A DNA stretch of 64,000 nt. Source: Dipetalonema caudispina. Its lineage: Eukaryota > Nematoda > Chromadorea > Rhabditida > Onchocercidae. Where the stretch lies: NCBI GenBank assembly GCA_013365325.1, contig JABVXV010000051.1, positions 186,001-250,000 of the forward strand, in the 5' to 3' direction. Each line of letters begins with the position of its first letter. Position 1 is the stretch's first letter. This document shows, in pieces, positions 26,338-40,200 of the stretch. The notes below the pieces were generated by a model. That model worked only from the letters and a program-made list of their open reading frames with translations, was not told the DNA's origin and searched no databases. A program made the translations under genes and the position numbers.

Positions 26338-26364
26338 TGCATTGCATGCACTGCATGCAATGCA
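26338..26364. other. Perfect 13-base-arm palindrome with one-base centre
   Basis: Left arm TGCATTGCATGCA, central C, right arm TGCATGCAATGCA. It is perfectly self-complementary and GC-richer than its surroundings. It lies about 130 bases after the stop of the small helical protein gene. It could form a hairpin or be a protein-binding dyad; function unknown. Confidence 0.85.
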
Positions 26365-26941
26365 ATGAAGCATTAAGAAGAACAAAGTATGAAGTAAAAT
26401 GGGCGACTTAAATGGCTGACATTTATCAAATGGGTTAAAGTACGGAATGAAACTTCGCATGAATTATTATTTATAAGTATGCAACTATTTACGACATTTC
26501 ATTTTAATTTCGTATTGATTTGCAGTTTTATTTCATATTATCCTTTTTTCTTTTTTCTTTTTTTCTTGTTTATAATATTTTAAGTTAAATTTTAATTGAA
26601 ACAACGGCAAATCGGTAGAGGATAATTTCATACATTAAATGTGACATATTTAAGCCCTTCAGTGCTTCATTTTTTTGGTCAATGTCATAATTTTGCATTA
26701 TATATCATCAGAGTTGAATATATTCTGACTTAAAAATTATAAAGATGCTATATTTAGGAAAATTTTAGCACAAGAATTCATATAATGTTGTTTTCTTGGC
26801 TATTATAATTTTATATTTTAGATTATCATACCTAAGGAAATTTTGGCCATAAGAATTCATAAAGTATGGTGTTAAGTCGCTTTTTTTCCCTATTTTTTTT
26901 TTTAAATCTTCTAGATGCACTTTGCAATTCATTTGATTTGA

Positions 26942-27151
26942 ATTTTTTTGAAAGAATTTTTCAACTTGCTAAATCATTTATCCTTTTTCTTTTGTTTGCT
27001 GCTGATATTTAATTATCAAACAATCTGTTCTAATCGATTAGAAGTCATTGATCTTTTGTTTCACATCGAGCAAATAATTATTTATTACATTGAAACTATC
27101 GAAGAAGGAAAGAATGAAAGAATGATTACTTGGCTAAATTCTAAAGTTTGA
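26942..27151 (+). CDS. Open frame with a signal-peptide-like segment, no ATG
   Basis: The frame runs to a TGA at 27151 and encodes NLLNHLSFFFCLLLIFNYQT followed by a polar region (EVIDLLFHIEQ, IEEGKNERMITWLN). The hydrophobic run followed by ICSNRLE looks like a secretion signal with a cleavage site. No in-frame ATG precedes it (TGA at 26939), and upstream acceptors are weak. It may be an internal exon, a relic or a chance ORF. Confidence 0.2.
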   Translation: MFLKEFFNLLNHLSFFFCLLLIFNYQTICSNRLEVIDLLFHIEQIIIYYIETIEEGKNERMITWLNSKV

Positions 27152-29964
27152 CTCATTTAAATTAATTTGAACTTATTTTTGGCCAGGATGTGTTAAATTG
27201 ATTTCAAATATTGACAAGGCGCTAAATTGATTTGACAGAAAAATCATTCCGAAAAATTGCATCGGCTTCGGTTTTTTCTTTTTCAAATATTTCATCTTTT
27301 TGTTTGAACTTCAATATCAGTAATACAATATTGATTGAAATCTTCGAAAAATTCCTTCAAATCATTATTGCTATTTTATTCTATTTATTGTGAAATGCTT
27401 AAATTTTTTCCCTAAAAAATTTTTTTTGAATATATCCTGAAATCATCGTTAATGATGAAATAAAGTGGAGTTGGGAAAAATTATCCCATTAACTAAAAAT
27501 TATTTCTCATTTACAATAAAAATAATTGGGGTATAATATTACACTATCAACGGATATGATTTTAAAAAATTCGAAATATCACTTTCATCAGCAGCAAGAA
27601 AGATGGAAAGGAATGAAAGAAATTAAAATATATGATTGAAATTAAATTTATCATATTGAAGCGTTAAATTTTGATAAAAACTTGGATAATAAATAAAAAG
27701 GAAATGCGTTCGAAGCTTTGGTTAAAACCATCAGTGATTGTTTGAATTTTTTCATAAATTGCTAGAAGATATGGTCTATATTTATTCATTTTATTTTTTG
27801 TTTAAGCTCATATTTCTCAGCAAAATTCAATTTAAACTATTTCTCATTACAATGTAATTATACTAGGTAACATCGGAGTTTCTCGGATCTACCGAAAAAC
27901 CTAAAAAAGTCAATGATTATGTATTTGTGTGATAACCAGGTAGACTGTTGATATCATTTGTTCATTATGATATTTTATAAAAAATTTTTTGACAATTTAT
28001 TGAAGCGATACTGCTGAAGCGGACGTCAAGGATAAATTCACGCAGTTAATACTATTAAGTGAGTAATGATATTTTATTATTTAGTTAATTTTTCACGAAT
28101 TACATTTAACACAGTGGAGAAATCGCAAAGATTCGTGAATGAAAAGATAGGAAGAGGTGAAAAAAGATGAAAATCTTTGTTTTCAATAACAGTAACTTCA
28201 ATGGGAATGTATAACATTGAATATGATATCTTACAGAATCCTAAAAAAGTAATGCCGTATTTTTCCGGTTGGTTAAAATTTTGAATCAAGTGCTAACATC
28301 TTAAAATTTGCTAAAAATGTAATAAGCATATTGTCCTGCCAGAAATTAAAATAAAGAAAATTGGAATTGGAAGCTGCTTTAAGAAAGAATTGTAGAAGAT
28401 TGTTGCAACGAATAATCGAATAAAACTGGTGATCCTTATCCAACAGTTAACGGAAAGGAATTTATTTTAAATTCAATAAATGCAATTGCAATAACTTAAG
28501 AAGGAGTTATAATTGAATTTGAAATGGCTTCGAAAAAGTCAAAAATACTGAAGTATTTGCAATCAAAAAAGAGACGGAAAACTTTCAGGATTAATATTTA
28601 AATAATAAGCGATCAAATTTATTCACATCCTTTTCATTCTTTTATAAAATTTAATTCTTTCAAGAAAAAAAAAGGAAGAATAAGCAAAGAAATATTGAGT
28701 TAGCGGTACCAATGGAAAGAGAAAATGTGGAAAAGAAAATGATGTCGTCTGAAATTCAATTTGTCTCATCGCTTTATGCTAACCATTCCGCAGAGAATAG
28801 GAAGGCTTATTTACATTTCGATGATTACTATGGCGAAATAAATAAACAATGCAAATACAACATTTTATAGTTCATTAGTATTTTCAAAAATTATTACGAA
28901 TAAATAATATTATTAGAATTATGTTATACTATGATTAGTAAAGTGATAGAATGGAATGGTAAAGATAACTTCGTATGAAATAATAAATTTAAATTGTTGT
29001 TGCCTCCTATTTTACTAATAAAGTTGAAAATATAAAATGAATTGAAAATACAAATAAGCTGAGATAAACAATATAAAATTTCAATATGCATACAATACAG
29101 TAAACAATGTAAATTAGTTTCACTAAGGTGAGGAACCAGTTGCATATTTATTGTGATAATAGAAATAAAATCACTAAGAATAGGAATATTTTCAATAAAA
29201 GAAATTAATTTTTAAAGATACAATAAAACAATTAGTAAAATTCTTCTCTGATTAATGAATCAAATTTATCACTAAATGATCACCAACACCAGAAAAAGTA
29301 TAAAGAAATTATAGAAGTATATGATAATTCATTCCTAATATTCGTCGTTGGTAGAATTCAATTACATATGTATATTGAAACACATTTTGATCAAAATAAG
29401 TTAATTCGAATGGATGTTAAACAGAATTACAGTCATAATTATGCTTAATTTAATATGATTATTTGGCTTTTCGAAAGATATAAAAATAAGCTGACAATAA
29501 AAAATAATGAAAAAAAGCAATGATTACATTTTTAGATATAATTAATACAAATATTTATGGGAGATTAGATTTTAAATGTGAATGATAATGTTTCTGTCAA
29601 TTTTTGAATATGAATAAGAATGCTTTTTATCAAATTTTTTTTAGTAAGTTTGTAATTTGAATATTACATAAAACATATTGATTAGAAGACGATAGGAAAA
29701 GACAAAGAATATAAAAAATCGATTATTGTCAATGAAAAGGTCAGAGTTCATCCTTATTTCATGAAATTTTTTTTTTTGAATTTAAAATTTCTTCCGTTTT
29801 TCTTTTGTTTATTGTCAAAAGAAATAAATGAGGAATAAAGGGAAGGGAAGAATGTAATAGCTAATAAGAGAGGTAAAACTTCTTGCTGCTAGTTAGATAG
29901 CAAGAGAGCTTTCCACACACTTTCCCAAGGATGTCCAAAGTTTCATTGTACTTCAAAATAAGCA

Positions 29965-30017
29965 TACACACACACATATACACACACACACACATACACA
30001 CATACACACACACACAT
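29965..30017. repeat. (CA)n microsatellite, interrupted
   Basis: CA dinucleotides interrupted by single T substitutions. The reverse strand translates into artificial VCVCVC proteins, which should be ignored. Confidence 0.9.
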
Positions 30018-30269
30018 ATGCAGATATGTGTATGTACAGACGAACAGACACATAGAAGCATAATACTACTCGAAAAGCTTTACAATTGATGAAACACTTG
30101 GAACATGTGCTGTTGATATTGAGGAATGCGATGATAGTAGTAGTTGGTATTGTTTTGACCGGACGAGAAATGCTTATCAAACTGTATTGTTTCTCTTCTT
30201 CCCGCTTTATCTCATATTTACTGAGAATTAATTTAATTAAGCTATAAATAAATCGGGAAAAAATGATGG

Positions 30270-30990
30270 ATAGGTGGAACTTGCAGATCTGATCGATAAT
30301 TTATGGTAATTATTGGAATTGTGGATGGTGAGAATTGTTGATATAATTGAATGGTGAGGCTGGCATGAATGATGATGGTAATAACGATTATGATGTCGGT
30401 TGCAATGAAATTGAAAATGGTAATTGATGATGGTAAAAATATCGGTGGTCATGAAATTGTGATAATGGTATTGGTGTGGTAATGGAAATGATAATGGCAG
30501 TTGATTATGGCAATAATAATCATCGTTTTATTACAGATAATGAACATTGTACAACTACTTCTTGTTCTATTTTAATTATCCGGCTAAGATAAAAATAGGA
30601 TATTCTTGCAATTTTAAAAGATGGATAGAATAAATGATGAAATTCAAGTCAATTATTAATGAGATTGAAGTTTGATATGAACAAATAATTAATTTGAATA
30701 TAATTTTATCACAAACAAGTTAATTTTCCTTTTAATCAAAAGTTAGAAAAGTTAATCAATAAAAAAAGCAGCTTTTTTTCTTCAGCCATCATTGATAATG
30801 ACGGTAGTATATCCGTTAACAGTAATGATGATAACATCAAATATCACCGATGGTGACGTGATATCAGCAATGCAGTAATAACAATGAAATCAAATATTAG
30901 CGTTGATGACAATAACACCAACTGCCAACATTGATGATGAGGACATCAAAAAGCAACGATGATGATAATGACATGGTGGAGACAGTCGCA
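30270..30990. repeat. Degenerate GAT/ATG-rich repeat region
   Basis: Two blocks (about 30270-30520 and 30800-30985) of imperfect GATGATGG- and AATGATGATAACATCAA-like units; the second suggests three diverged ~55-base units. The His/Asn/Thr-rich translations of this region are repeat artefacts. Confidence 0.55.
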
Positions 30991-31683
30991 GAAAATTCGT
31001 AAGAGGAAATTCATAAGGTTTTTTTTTTCTGCTTTTATTTGCTATTTATTTGACATCAACTAAGTCTATTGGTGCATAGCTGAAAGGTGGTTTAATTATA
31101 GAAATAATTTAACTGAATTGAAATAATAAACTAAAATTTTGAACAAATTATTTTTCTTTTTTGCATTACCTATAATATTATATTTTCTCGTAGAACAGCA
31201 TTTAAACCACCGGAAAACTTCTATTCAACTAATACTTCAAAATATTTGCAATTTTTGCTAAAATACCATTCAACAATTAAAAAAATGTAATTCATAATTT
31301 TTTTCGAAATGTTTTCAGTCACTTTTTTTTTTGAAGACGAAGAGGAATAGGTTATTGTTTCCTTGTAATAAAATGAACCTTTTTCTTATCTATTACAGTA
31401 ATTGATAAAAGAAAAAAAAATCTTTCATTTTAGTATAAATATTTCAACAACTGTTTTTAAAATGATTTGTTAGCAGTAATCAGATATACCTGAAGATTAA
31501 AACTGATAATTCTAAACTTGAAAATGAGTCAATATGGGATTTTCTTGAGAGCAAAAATTGACATCAATGCTTAACGATTTCATGCTACTTAGCTAGAAGA
31601 TACGTTGAATTTTTTATTGACTCTTCTTCTGCTTCTTCTATTATGCTTGACATATCGCATCATTGTAGATTTTGTCATCGATT

Positions 31684-31714
<31 letters not shown>

Positions 31715-31720
31715 ACACAC
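31684..31720. repeat. (CA)n microsatellite
   Basis: About eighteen CA units with a single interruption (CATACA). Confidence 0.9.
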
Positions 31721-33537
31721 GGCGACATATAAAAATGTTTGCGAAAACATTATTGATAAACTTCAAGTACGCCGTTAAATCATCTAAGAAACTGACATTT
31801 TGATGATTTATTAGCATTGCATTTGAATCATTCTTCAATCGAATTTTGAAGATTTAAAAAAAACAAAAAGAAAAAAGTGACTTATATTTTGAAAGAATGA
31901 ATAATTCTGTTCCATAAAAATGAAAGAAATATAATCACAAATCATCTATCGTATAAATCATCCATCGTTTTAAATTCTTTTATTTTCCCAAACTTTTTTA
32001 TTTTTTATCGAAGCAGATTTGCCTCAAGCACTTCGTCGTATTTTTAATTGAATAGCAAACATTGAAGTAATAGCAATGAAAATGTTTTAAATTATCAAAA
32101 ATAGAATGTAAGTGGAAATTGTTGGAATTAATTGGCTGAATTACTAAGCCATTGATTACTTTTCCAAGAAATTAATTCATCACAGTTATTTGATATTCGA
32201 TGCTATGAATTCATTTTTGATCCCATATTTTGAATGGCTAACAGAGGGCATAGATTAAATTAGTCTAATATGAATAATCAAAAATTAAGTTATCAATTTA
32301 ATTCAATTGTTCAATGAGGCTACCTATTTCAAGCTTATTTCATTCTATAACTTCGGTAAGGACAAAAAAAAAAACTAACAATTAGCCAAGCAATGTAAGA
32401 AAATCTATAAATATTTCCTAAAATAGAAGGGAAAGAAATATTGAATTTTTGACAAGCAATATAAGACTTAAAGATATTAGTTTAAGTTCTGCCGAAGGAA
32501 GTTTTCAGCATTTATTTTCATTTTCTTTTTACGAATAGCTATTAGTTCTTGTCATTCTATTTTTTACTGTAAGTTAAATTAATTTACTTGAAGGAAAAAA
32601 TTTTTTTTTCCAAAAACATTAAAAACAATTAATTATCCATTTGTTACGCCTACAAAAATGTCAACCTGATGAATTTTCGATGACAACTATTGTCTGGAAT
32701 AAATGTATTCAAATGAAGCATGGCTAAGATTAAAATTTGCTATTTGCTTAGATATTTAATGGGCAGAAACAAAAGTTGACATTCACTTTGTGTTGAATTT
32801 CTAAAGAGAAATAACCTTTTAATTCGTTACTTTACATTCTGCTTCATAGCATACACAATAATTCTATTCGTACAGATATGATAATTGATTATTCAAGCAG
32901 AAATTATTGCATAAAAAGAAAATAAAAGAGAAAAATGCTCAATTTTTCAAAGAAAAAACTTTTACAATATTTAAATTTAAATTGGCTGAACTTTTCAATT
33001 TCTATGTTTATTTATTGTTATGAAAAAGACTTCTTTTATTATAAACCATTGCGAATGTTTTTCATTTTTTTCCGAGGCGAGTATTTTTTTTAATTTAAAA
33101 AATTGTTTTATGTCAACTGCTAAAAAAGCGAGAAAACAAATGTATTTGTAATTTATTGCTTAATAGAAAAACTAAAATATTTGTCGAGGAGAAATTGATT
33201 ATCACGAAAATAAACATAGAAATGAAAAGTGAATTAATTAAAAAGTTAAATAAATATAAAGTTAGTCATTAGTGAAAAATATGTAGAAGAAGAAGAAGCT
33301 ATTAGTTATAATATCAATTTCGAAAGAAATTTTTTCGTTTTTTAGATGCAGAAAATTTTTCCTTTCTTTTGTTTATTTCTCAGATTTTTATCCCTTACTC
33401 TTCGTTTTTTTTTTTCTCATTTTTCTCTCTTTCACTAATGACAAAATTATATTTAAAAATTCGATAGCTTAAAATCCGTCATTATCATCTAACTTTAGTC
33501 GTAATGAAAGAATTTCATAGTAAATGAGAGAAATGTG

Positions 33538-33580
33538 TGAAAGAGAGACAGAGAGAGGAAGGGAAGAGAAAGAGGGAAAA
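33538..33580. repeat. (GA)n-rich purine tract
   Basis: GAAAGAGAGACAGAGAGAGG and similar; simple purine tract. Confidence 0.8.
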
Positions 33581-34206
33581 AAGCAACATAAATGAAAGGA
33601 GCTAAGTAATTTGGAAAGAGATTGTGGATATGCCATGTTTGAAGAAAAGAAATAAACTAAGCTAAGGGATAAATTTGGAAATAATGTATGCATCTGTTCT
33701 TGTTTTGAGATAATTTTTATAGGAATTAAAATTTTTGCCCATGGCAAATTTTAATATATTTTGTTAAGATTTTATAAATATCACAACTCATTCATCATCC
33801 TTATCATATTGCTATTAAAAAGATCTGATAAAATGATAGCGAATTTGTTATAACTTTTTTCATTTCAGGATCGAATAAATAATCAACGAACTAAAAAGAG
33901 CACAAAAAAAAGGAAATATTTGCTAATTAGTATATTATTATAAATGATAATGAATAACTTAATGAACATCGACAAAAAAAGAAGAAAAGTGGAACTTATT
34001 CAAATTATTTCATGCAGCGACTAAGTTAATAAATTATTTCAAATAAACAAATTGTTTATGTATTATCCATTTAGATTATTTCCTATCGTACCTTTTTTTT
34101 TTGTCTTTACTTTCTTAATTCATGTAGAAATTCAAAACAAAAAAAAAAAAAATTTCTTTTTTTTTCCAATCAAGATGCATATTATTAGCATTAATGCCAT
34201 TTTCAG

Positions 34207-34279
34207 GATTTTGTACGATTGATTAGCAAACTCATTCGTCAATTTTTTTCTTCAACAAAATTTGTAGCTCATCTTAATG
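34207..34279 (+). CDS. Possible 73-base exon with strong splice signals
   Basis: A consensus acceptor (TGCCATTTTCAG) is followed by 24 open codons, DFVRLISKLIRQFFSSTKF then VAHLN, ending at AATG/GTAATG. It is helical and basic and ends with the same phase and donor hexamer as the exon at 23761-23897, which hints at a related gene. Flanking exons were not identified. Confidence 0.25.
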
Positions 34280-37200
34280 GTAATGGAATTAAATGATACA
34301 AAATGTGATTTCATCGCTTGAAGTATTGTGCAAAAATTACGTTGCTAAAAAACTTTTAAAAGGTTTAAAATGAGCTTTTTCTTTCACCTAGCAAATTTAA
34401 AGTATCATAATTATTCTGGTAATACCTAATATTATCCATACCTGCTATAATGTAAAATTTAGGAAAGCGCTAATCAGATGTTTCATGTCTTAATGTAAAT
34501 AAGTTAAGTATAGAAGCAAGCATGAAACAATTAGAATAGATAAAAGTTTAATAAAAAAATGGCAGGAATTAGAATCTCAATTGTGATCATTAATGAATCA
34601 ATGCTGAAGAATTGAACTGATCAAACATAAATAATTTAAGTGTAAGGAATAATGATTACCATATTTGAAATTTGAGATTTGAAATACATTTCAAACATCC
34701 AATTAAAAATGAACGTGAATTGGGAAAAGTAAAGTATATTTCAAAAAGTTTAATTAATGACGATTAATGGCTGCTTTAAATTTCAACAAACATTATACAT
34801 AAATGTTAAAACCATAAAGTTTATTTATAGTTTTACCTCAGTATAATGTGAAATTTAAAACAAACATTGTTAATCAACCATAACAGATGCAATAGAATTA
34901 GAGCATTGATTTACGAGTCAAAAGATGTTTTCACTACTGAACAATGCTGCTAGAAATTCAGACGAAAATTTTCATTGATTGAAAATAAATTGAAATGTGT
35001 GAGAGAGGGAAAAAAAAACAACAACAAACTATTTTAAGATTTCGGGAAAAAAGATTTCTCCTGTAAATATTTGCAGAAATTTCAATAACAAAAAAACTAT
35101 GACAAATGTTTGTTGGTGAACATTTAATTAATTTCTCATTTATGTAGAACAAATTATTTTTCTTGCAGAAGTGCTAACCATCTTTAATCTAAACCAACCA
35201 TCTTTTTTTTTTTCAATATAATTTACTTTTACTCTTTCATTTTTATTTCTGCTTTGCTTCAGCAATCATAGCATTTTAAACTCGCATTAACATTTAGTAA
35301 TTATCGTTTGCAATTTTAACCAACAACAAAAAAGAGTTCGAAAATATTAAATTATCAGAAAACTAAATTAATTTTGCGAAACAAAAAATACAAAAGAAAA
35401 TTTGTGATCCTTTTTTCAAAAAAATTTGAATTTCTAAAATACTTATGAAATATAAGAAATAATATTCAAATACCTTTTATAATCATAAAGGCTTCCTAAT
35501 GGAATGAATAAATGACTGAAAAAATTGAATTTCAATAAGCAGCAGATAGTTTTTACCAAAGCAATGAAAGGCCATGAGAGCAAAATACTTTTGAGCGGAT
35601 TGAAATCAAGATTTGTTAAAATTTAAGCAATATTAAAATTCGGAAAAATTTTATGTTTGTTATAAAAACAATCATAATGCATTGTTGGCTTTTTCTGCTG
35701 GATTTATCATCGTGGTCATCGTCATAATCACTATTGCTATCATTCTTCTACTATACGCCGCAAATTATATTAAAGGGTTTTGCAACAATTCCATTTTTCA
35801 TAGAATTTAAAATTTTGTTTCAACCTAAAGCGGCTGATAATTTTTAGTCTTAAACGGAAACGTTATTGGGATGTGATTCGACCATTTCTTTTTCTTGATT
35901 AAACATATTTTTGATCTTTTGAAGAGCAAATTAAAAATTTTTTCGAATAAATCTTCAAGATATTGTTGTGATTTTTGTTTTTGAGGAAAATCTGAATTGG
36001 TAAATAATTCATAAAAAGGTATTTTTTTGAAATTCATCTTTTTCCGGGTAATTTTGAAGGTTTACAATTTAATAAAATAAGTGAATAGAATTGCCTAATG
36101 TGACTTACTTTGCCATTATTTCTTTGGATGAATAAAAGCTGTCGAAATTTGTACGTTAGAATTAATAGAAAATAATAATGTGTACCGTGTAGATTAAAGA
36201 TAGTAATAGGGAATATATAATTGATAATGATTTAATCACTGATTTGATTGAAGCGACCAGAAACGAACAGCGTACAAGTAATAATTAGTTACTTAGTGAA
36301 TAATCTTAGAAAGATAATGATGCCCCTTTTTGCTGCTATCAGCATGTTATCAGTAAACCATCACTACCCTGTAGACAAGTTTTGATCATCATTTTTAGTG
36401 TTAAATTATGATAAAAATGTTGTTATCAGCTAGCAAATATGGCTTTTTTCTTCTTCTCCATAGCAATCAAATCAAGTTGGCTCCAATTACAGTATAACTT
36501 CATTTGGGAATAATGTAAGCAATTAGCTATTAAAATGTGACGGATATTAATTATTTACCTATTACAAAATATAGAAAACAGTACGTTAACTCATCGAAAG
36601 ACGGCAATTTGTAGAACAATAAAAGACATCTGAATTAAAAAAAGTATCTGAAGTATGGATGCAAATTGCTATTGATATGATAATTATTTGTAATATATGA
36701 TTATCTGTGACATTCCCTGAATCCAGAATTACGATTACGATTATCATTCCGAAATGAAATACGGAAGAGAATGAAGGCATAAGTGGAACAATTATTTATT
36801 TACTATTACAAATAACATGAAGCAATATTGTAACTTATAGTAAGTCATCGTAATAAAAAGATCACTGAATTATCTTAAGGCTGCAAATTATTAAACAGTG
36901 AATAGTATGATTATTGAAGATAATGTATCGATAATATTTTTCTGAATCCAAAATTCTGATTATCGGATGGGAATGGAAGGAGAAGTATGGAAATAGCTGT
37001 AATCTTCGGCTGTATTAAAATCATAAAAAAACATTAGAAGAAAAAGTATATGAAGTGTCGGAGAGATTTTGTGAAATTGGATACTTCACATAATGAAGTG
37101 GTGAGGATGCAAAAAATAAATATTAGCAATTTAAATGAAACGATGAAATGAATGTTGTATGCATAAAGCTGAGAATGATCACAGAGATGGAAAATACAAT

Positions 37201-40200
37201 GTTTGGAAAAATAATGAAAATTTTAGCAAATTTAAAAGAAAATGAAGGATAGAAAGGACAAAAAATTAAATAAATGAAAAAAATTGAACTGAGTTGGAGT
37301 AATTGGCTAAATTTTCCTGTAAAAAAAATTTTTTGAAATTTAGAATACAACGATTATTAATATCTGAAGTGTATATAAATATTAACATCGTTTTCTGCTA
37401 TTTCGTTGCTTTAAAATTAGTTTATTGTTTTATAAATTATTTCAGATAGTAACAGTTTTTTTATTGATAAATTGCAACTTAATCTTTCTGTTAGTTAAAG
37501 GTGGTAAAATATAATTCCTTTATTATATTTTCAAATTCTCACTGATAATGAGTGGATCTAAGTTTATGTACTATTTACAATTGATATAGTATGCAAATAA
37601 TCTCGTACTACTTCGACAGTTTTAAGTAATTACCTACCAAATATTTTCTGCTTCCTCTGCGTCTTTTTGAGATGAAATAAATTTTGAATAAGACAAAAAA
37701 TGAAGATTTTGGCAGAAGTTTGGACTAGTCACATAATCTTTAGCCTAATATATTTAAACAGAATAATTTATTTCGGCAAATTTACTGATAGCACCTATTG
37801 TGATAAATAGTTATGCCCTTCTTATCATAAAACGAAAATTTTTTTTCTTTCGAATTACTTGTAAAAAAGTTATCAAAACTATGATATTACAATATAATTT
37901 GGCAATTCATAAAACGTTGGTTTATCTAAATAATAATTTAAGTTATAATAGAAATAGAATTAGGGCAAAATCGATATCGCTGTAAAACGTATTAATTATT
38001 TTGCTACTGTGTGGTTATTTGCATATCGTCGATGAAATTTTTGGATGTTAAGTCCGGAAAAGAGGAAAGCTCATTTGCCGAATATTTTTTCATCTGTACT
38101 ATCTATCCTTATGAGTAAAAAAAATCTACGATTAGCACTTCTAATGAGCTAAGCAAAGATTATCTATACTATTTTTATGTATCAAGTAATGACCTTCTTG
38201 GTTATTTGCATATTGACCACTTCTATCAAACTTCTGAACCAATTATTTTCGATCATTCAGTACGAAATGATTTATACTTCCTATGATAGCTTTATATTAA
38301 CATCGCCCTATTTTGAATAAAAGCATTATGGAAATCTTTTTTACACGAAGTCTATTTGGTGATTAGGCATGAAAAGCAGACAGGAAAGTAAGCAAGCCGG
38401 ATCTTTCCAATCCGATTGTTGCTTCCTTTATATTCTATATTATGAACCGTAAATCTTTTCCTAATCATAAACCAATTTCAAAGCTTTTATTTCATCTGTC
38501 CCTTTTTTTATTTGATCCATTAGTCTTTATTTTTCGATTAATTCGTCGTATTTAAGTACTTTTGATATTTTTTCATTTTATGAAATATTTTATTAAAATT
38601 TTGTTTGCATCCGTCTATCTAACTATTCTTGATGATGCCCTCAATCTTAATTATCACAATTTTCGTACTAATACCTCAACTGATTGATTACTTTTTGGAA
38701 TTTTTACTAGTGGATTATTTATGACAGTTCTATAATTTTTAGCAATTTTTCATTTTCATCTAATCGTTTGTTTAACATATTCTTCTAAATCCTATTTAAG
38801 CTTTCTACATATTACAAATTATTTCTTTTTTTTTTCGTAGTGTATATTTCGTATATTATCATTAATAAACAATTTTTCTACAAGTTCAATTTCCGTTTTC
38901 TAAGTTTGCATCATATTTATCATAAAGTTTTCTGTCCTTTTTACTTACTTTTTAATGAGAATATTTCACATTTTTTTAAATCGTATGATAATGACGTTAG
39001 GAATAGTAATGATAAAAATAACTTTTAAAGTAAAAATGTTCGTTTTCTTACATTTTAATGGAATATCATGATTTAAATGGAAAATTTTCTTCTCGAAAAA
39101 AACTTTTAGACTTTCTTTTTTATCAATAATTAATTTAATATATCGCGAAAAAAAAAGCAATTTAAAATTTTTCAAACGTATTCATCTTTTCTTTTCTTTT
39201 CTCTTTTTTTTTCTGCTATTATAGAAGAAAATGCATTACCGTATAATATCAAAATGAATGATTTGTTTGACACAACAGTAGCAGATTTTCTGTCGGAAAT
39301 TTGATAATACTTAAAATTTACTCATATTTTTTAGTAACAAAACAATCATGATAATCAGTAAATTGCATGCCGGATATATTACAGTAACAGATTTCCGGAA
39401 GGAAGTCTGCTATTGTCATCCATATCAGATTATTTAACCATTCATTCATTGTTTACTGATAGGAAAGAATGATATATATGAAAACTTACAGAGAACGATA
39501 AAGTAACCGTGCCAAAAACCAACCCGCCACTTTGAATCTGAAAGTTTTTAAATGTTATTATATTACATTATATCACAAATATCACATCATTTTTACGTTA
39601 TAAACTTAAATAAAATTTTACAAATAGATAAATGAAAAATTTATTTCAATTATTTATTTTTTAAAATTTGTTTCGTTTTTTTACTTGAAATATAACACAT
39701 TCTTTCTAATTTATTAGCATAAATTTCACGGTAGAATCAAACAATTGAAAATAATTAAAATGAGAAGAAACAATGGATAAGATGTAATTAATAGATTTAC
39801 AAATGGATGTCAATAACCCAACAACTTCAATTCTCCTCACTCACAGATATTGTGTAAATAAGATGCTTCTGCAAATTTTTCACATCAATTTATATTATCA
39901 ACAAAATATTTTAAAAAAGAAAAAATAAAAAGAAACACAAAATTATCACTCCAAAAGTTAAAAAATTAGATAATTTTGAAATATTTCAAATGGAATTAAG
40001 AAAATAAGAAGGAATAAATTAGGATAATGATAAATAAATTTAAACACTAAAATTAATCATTAGAATTACTTAATACAATGTGAAAAAAAATTATTTCTGG
40101 TGGTAATAATTATTATAAAAGTATAACAATAAAATTAATACGATGTAAAGATGAAAAGTAGAATAATGTAGTAATAATTACCAAAATATGTTTTGTTTTC

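Larger units (their letters stand above)
27152..34206. other. Gene-poor, repeat-rich AT-rich DNA
   Basis: Dominated by CA microsatellites and GAT-type degenerate repeats around 30-31.7 kb. A patch at about 29,870-30,190 has open frames on both strands (for example minus YNETLDILGKVCGKLSCYL), but its flanks are repeats. A good acceptor at 33,869 leads to a Lys/Arg-rich 24-codon stretch and a stop. Confidence 0.5.

Noticed and set aside
29861..30180. Minus-strand frames rich in alternating Val/Cys
   Set aside because: They are translations of the CA microsatellite; residues alternate only because the DNA does.
30237..30452. His/Asn/Thr-rich minus-strand ORF
   Set aside because: Product of the GAT/ATG degenerate repeat.
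35640..35810. Frame encoding an apparent transmembrane helix
   Set aside because: The hydrophobic run is produced by a degenerate ATC/ATT triplet repeat of a type seen elsewhere in the window.
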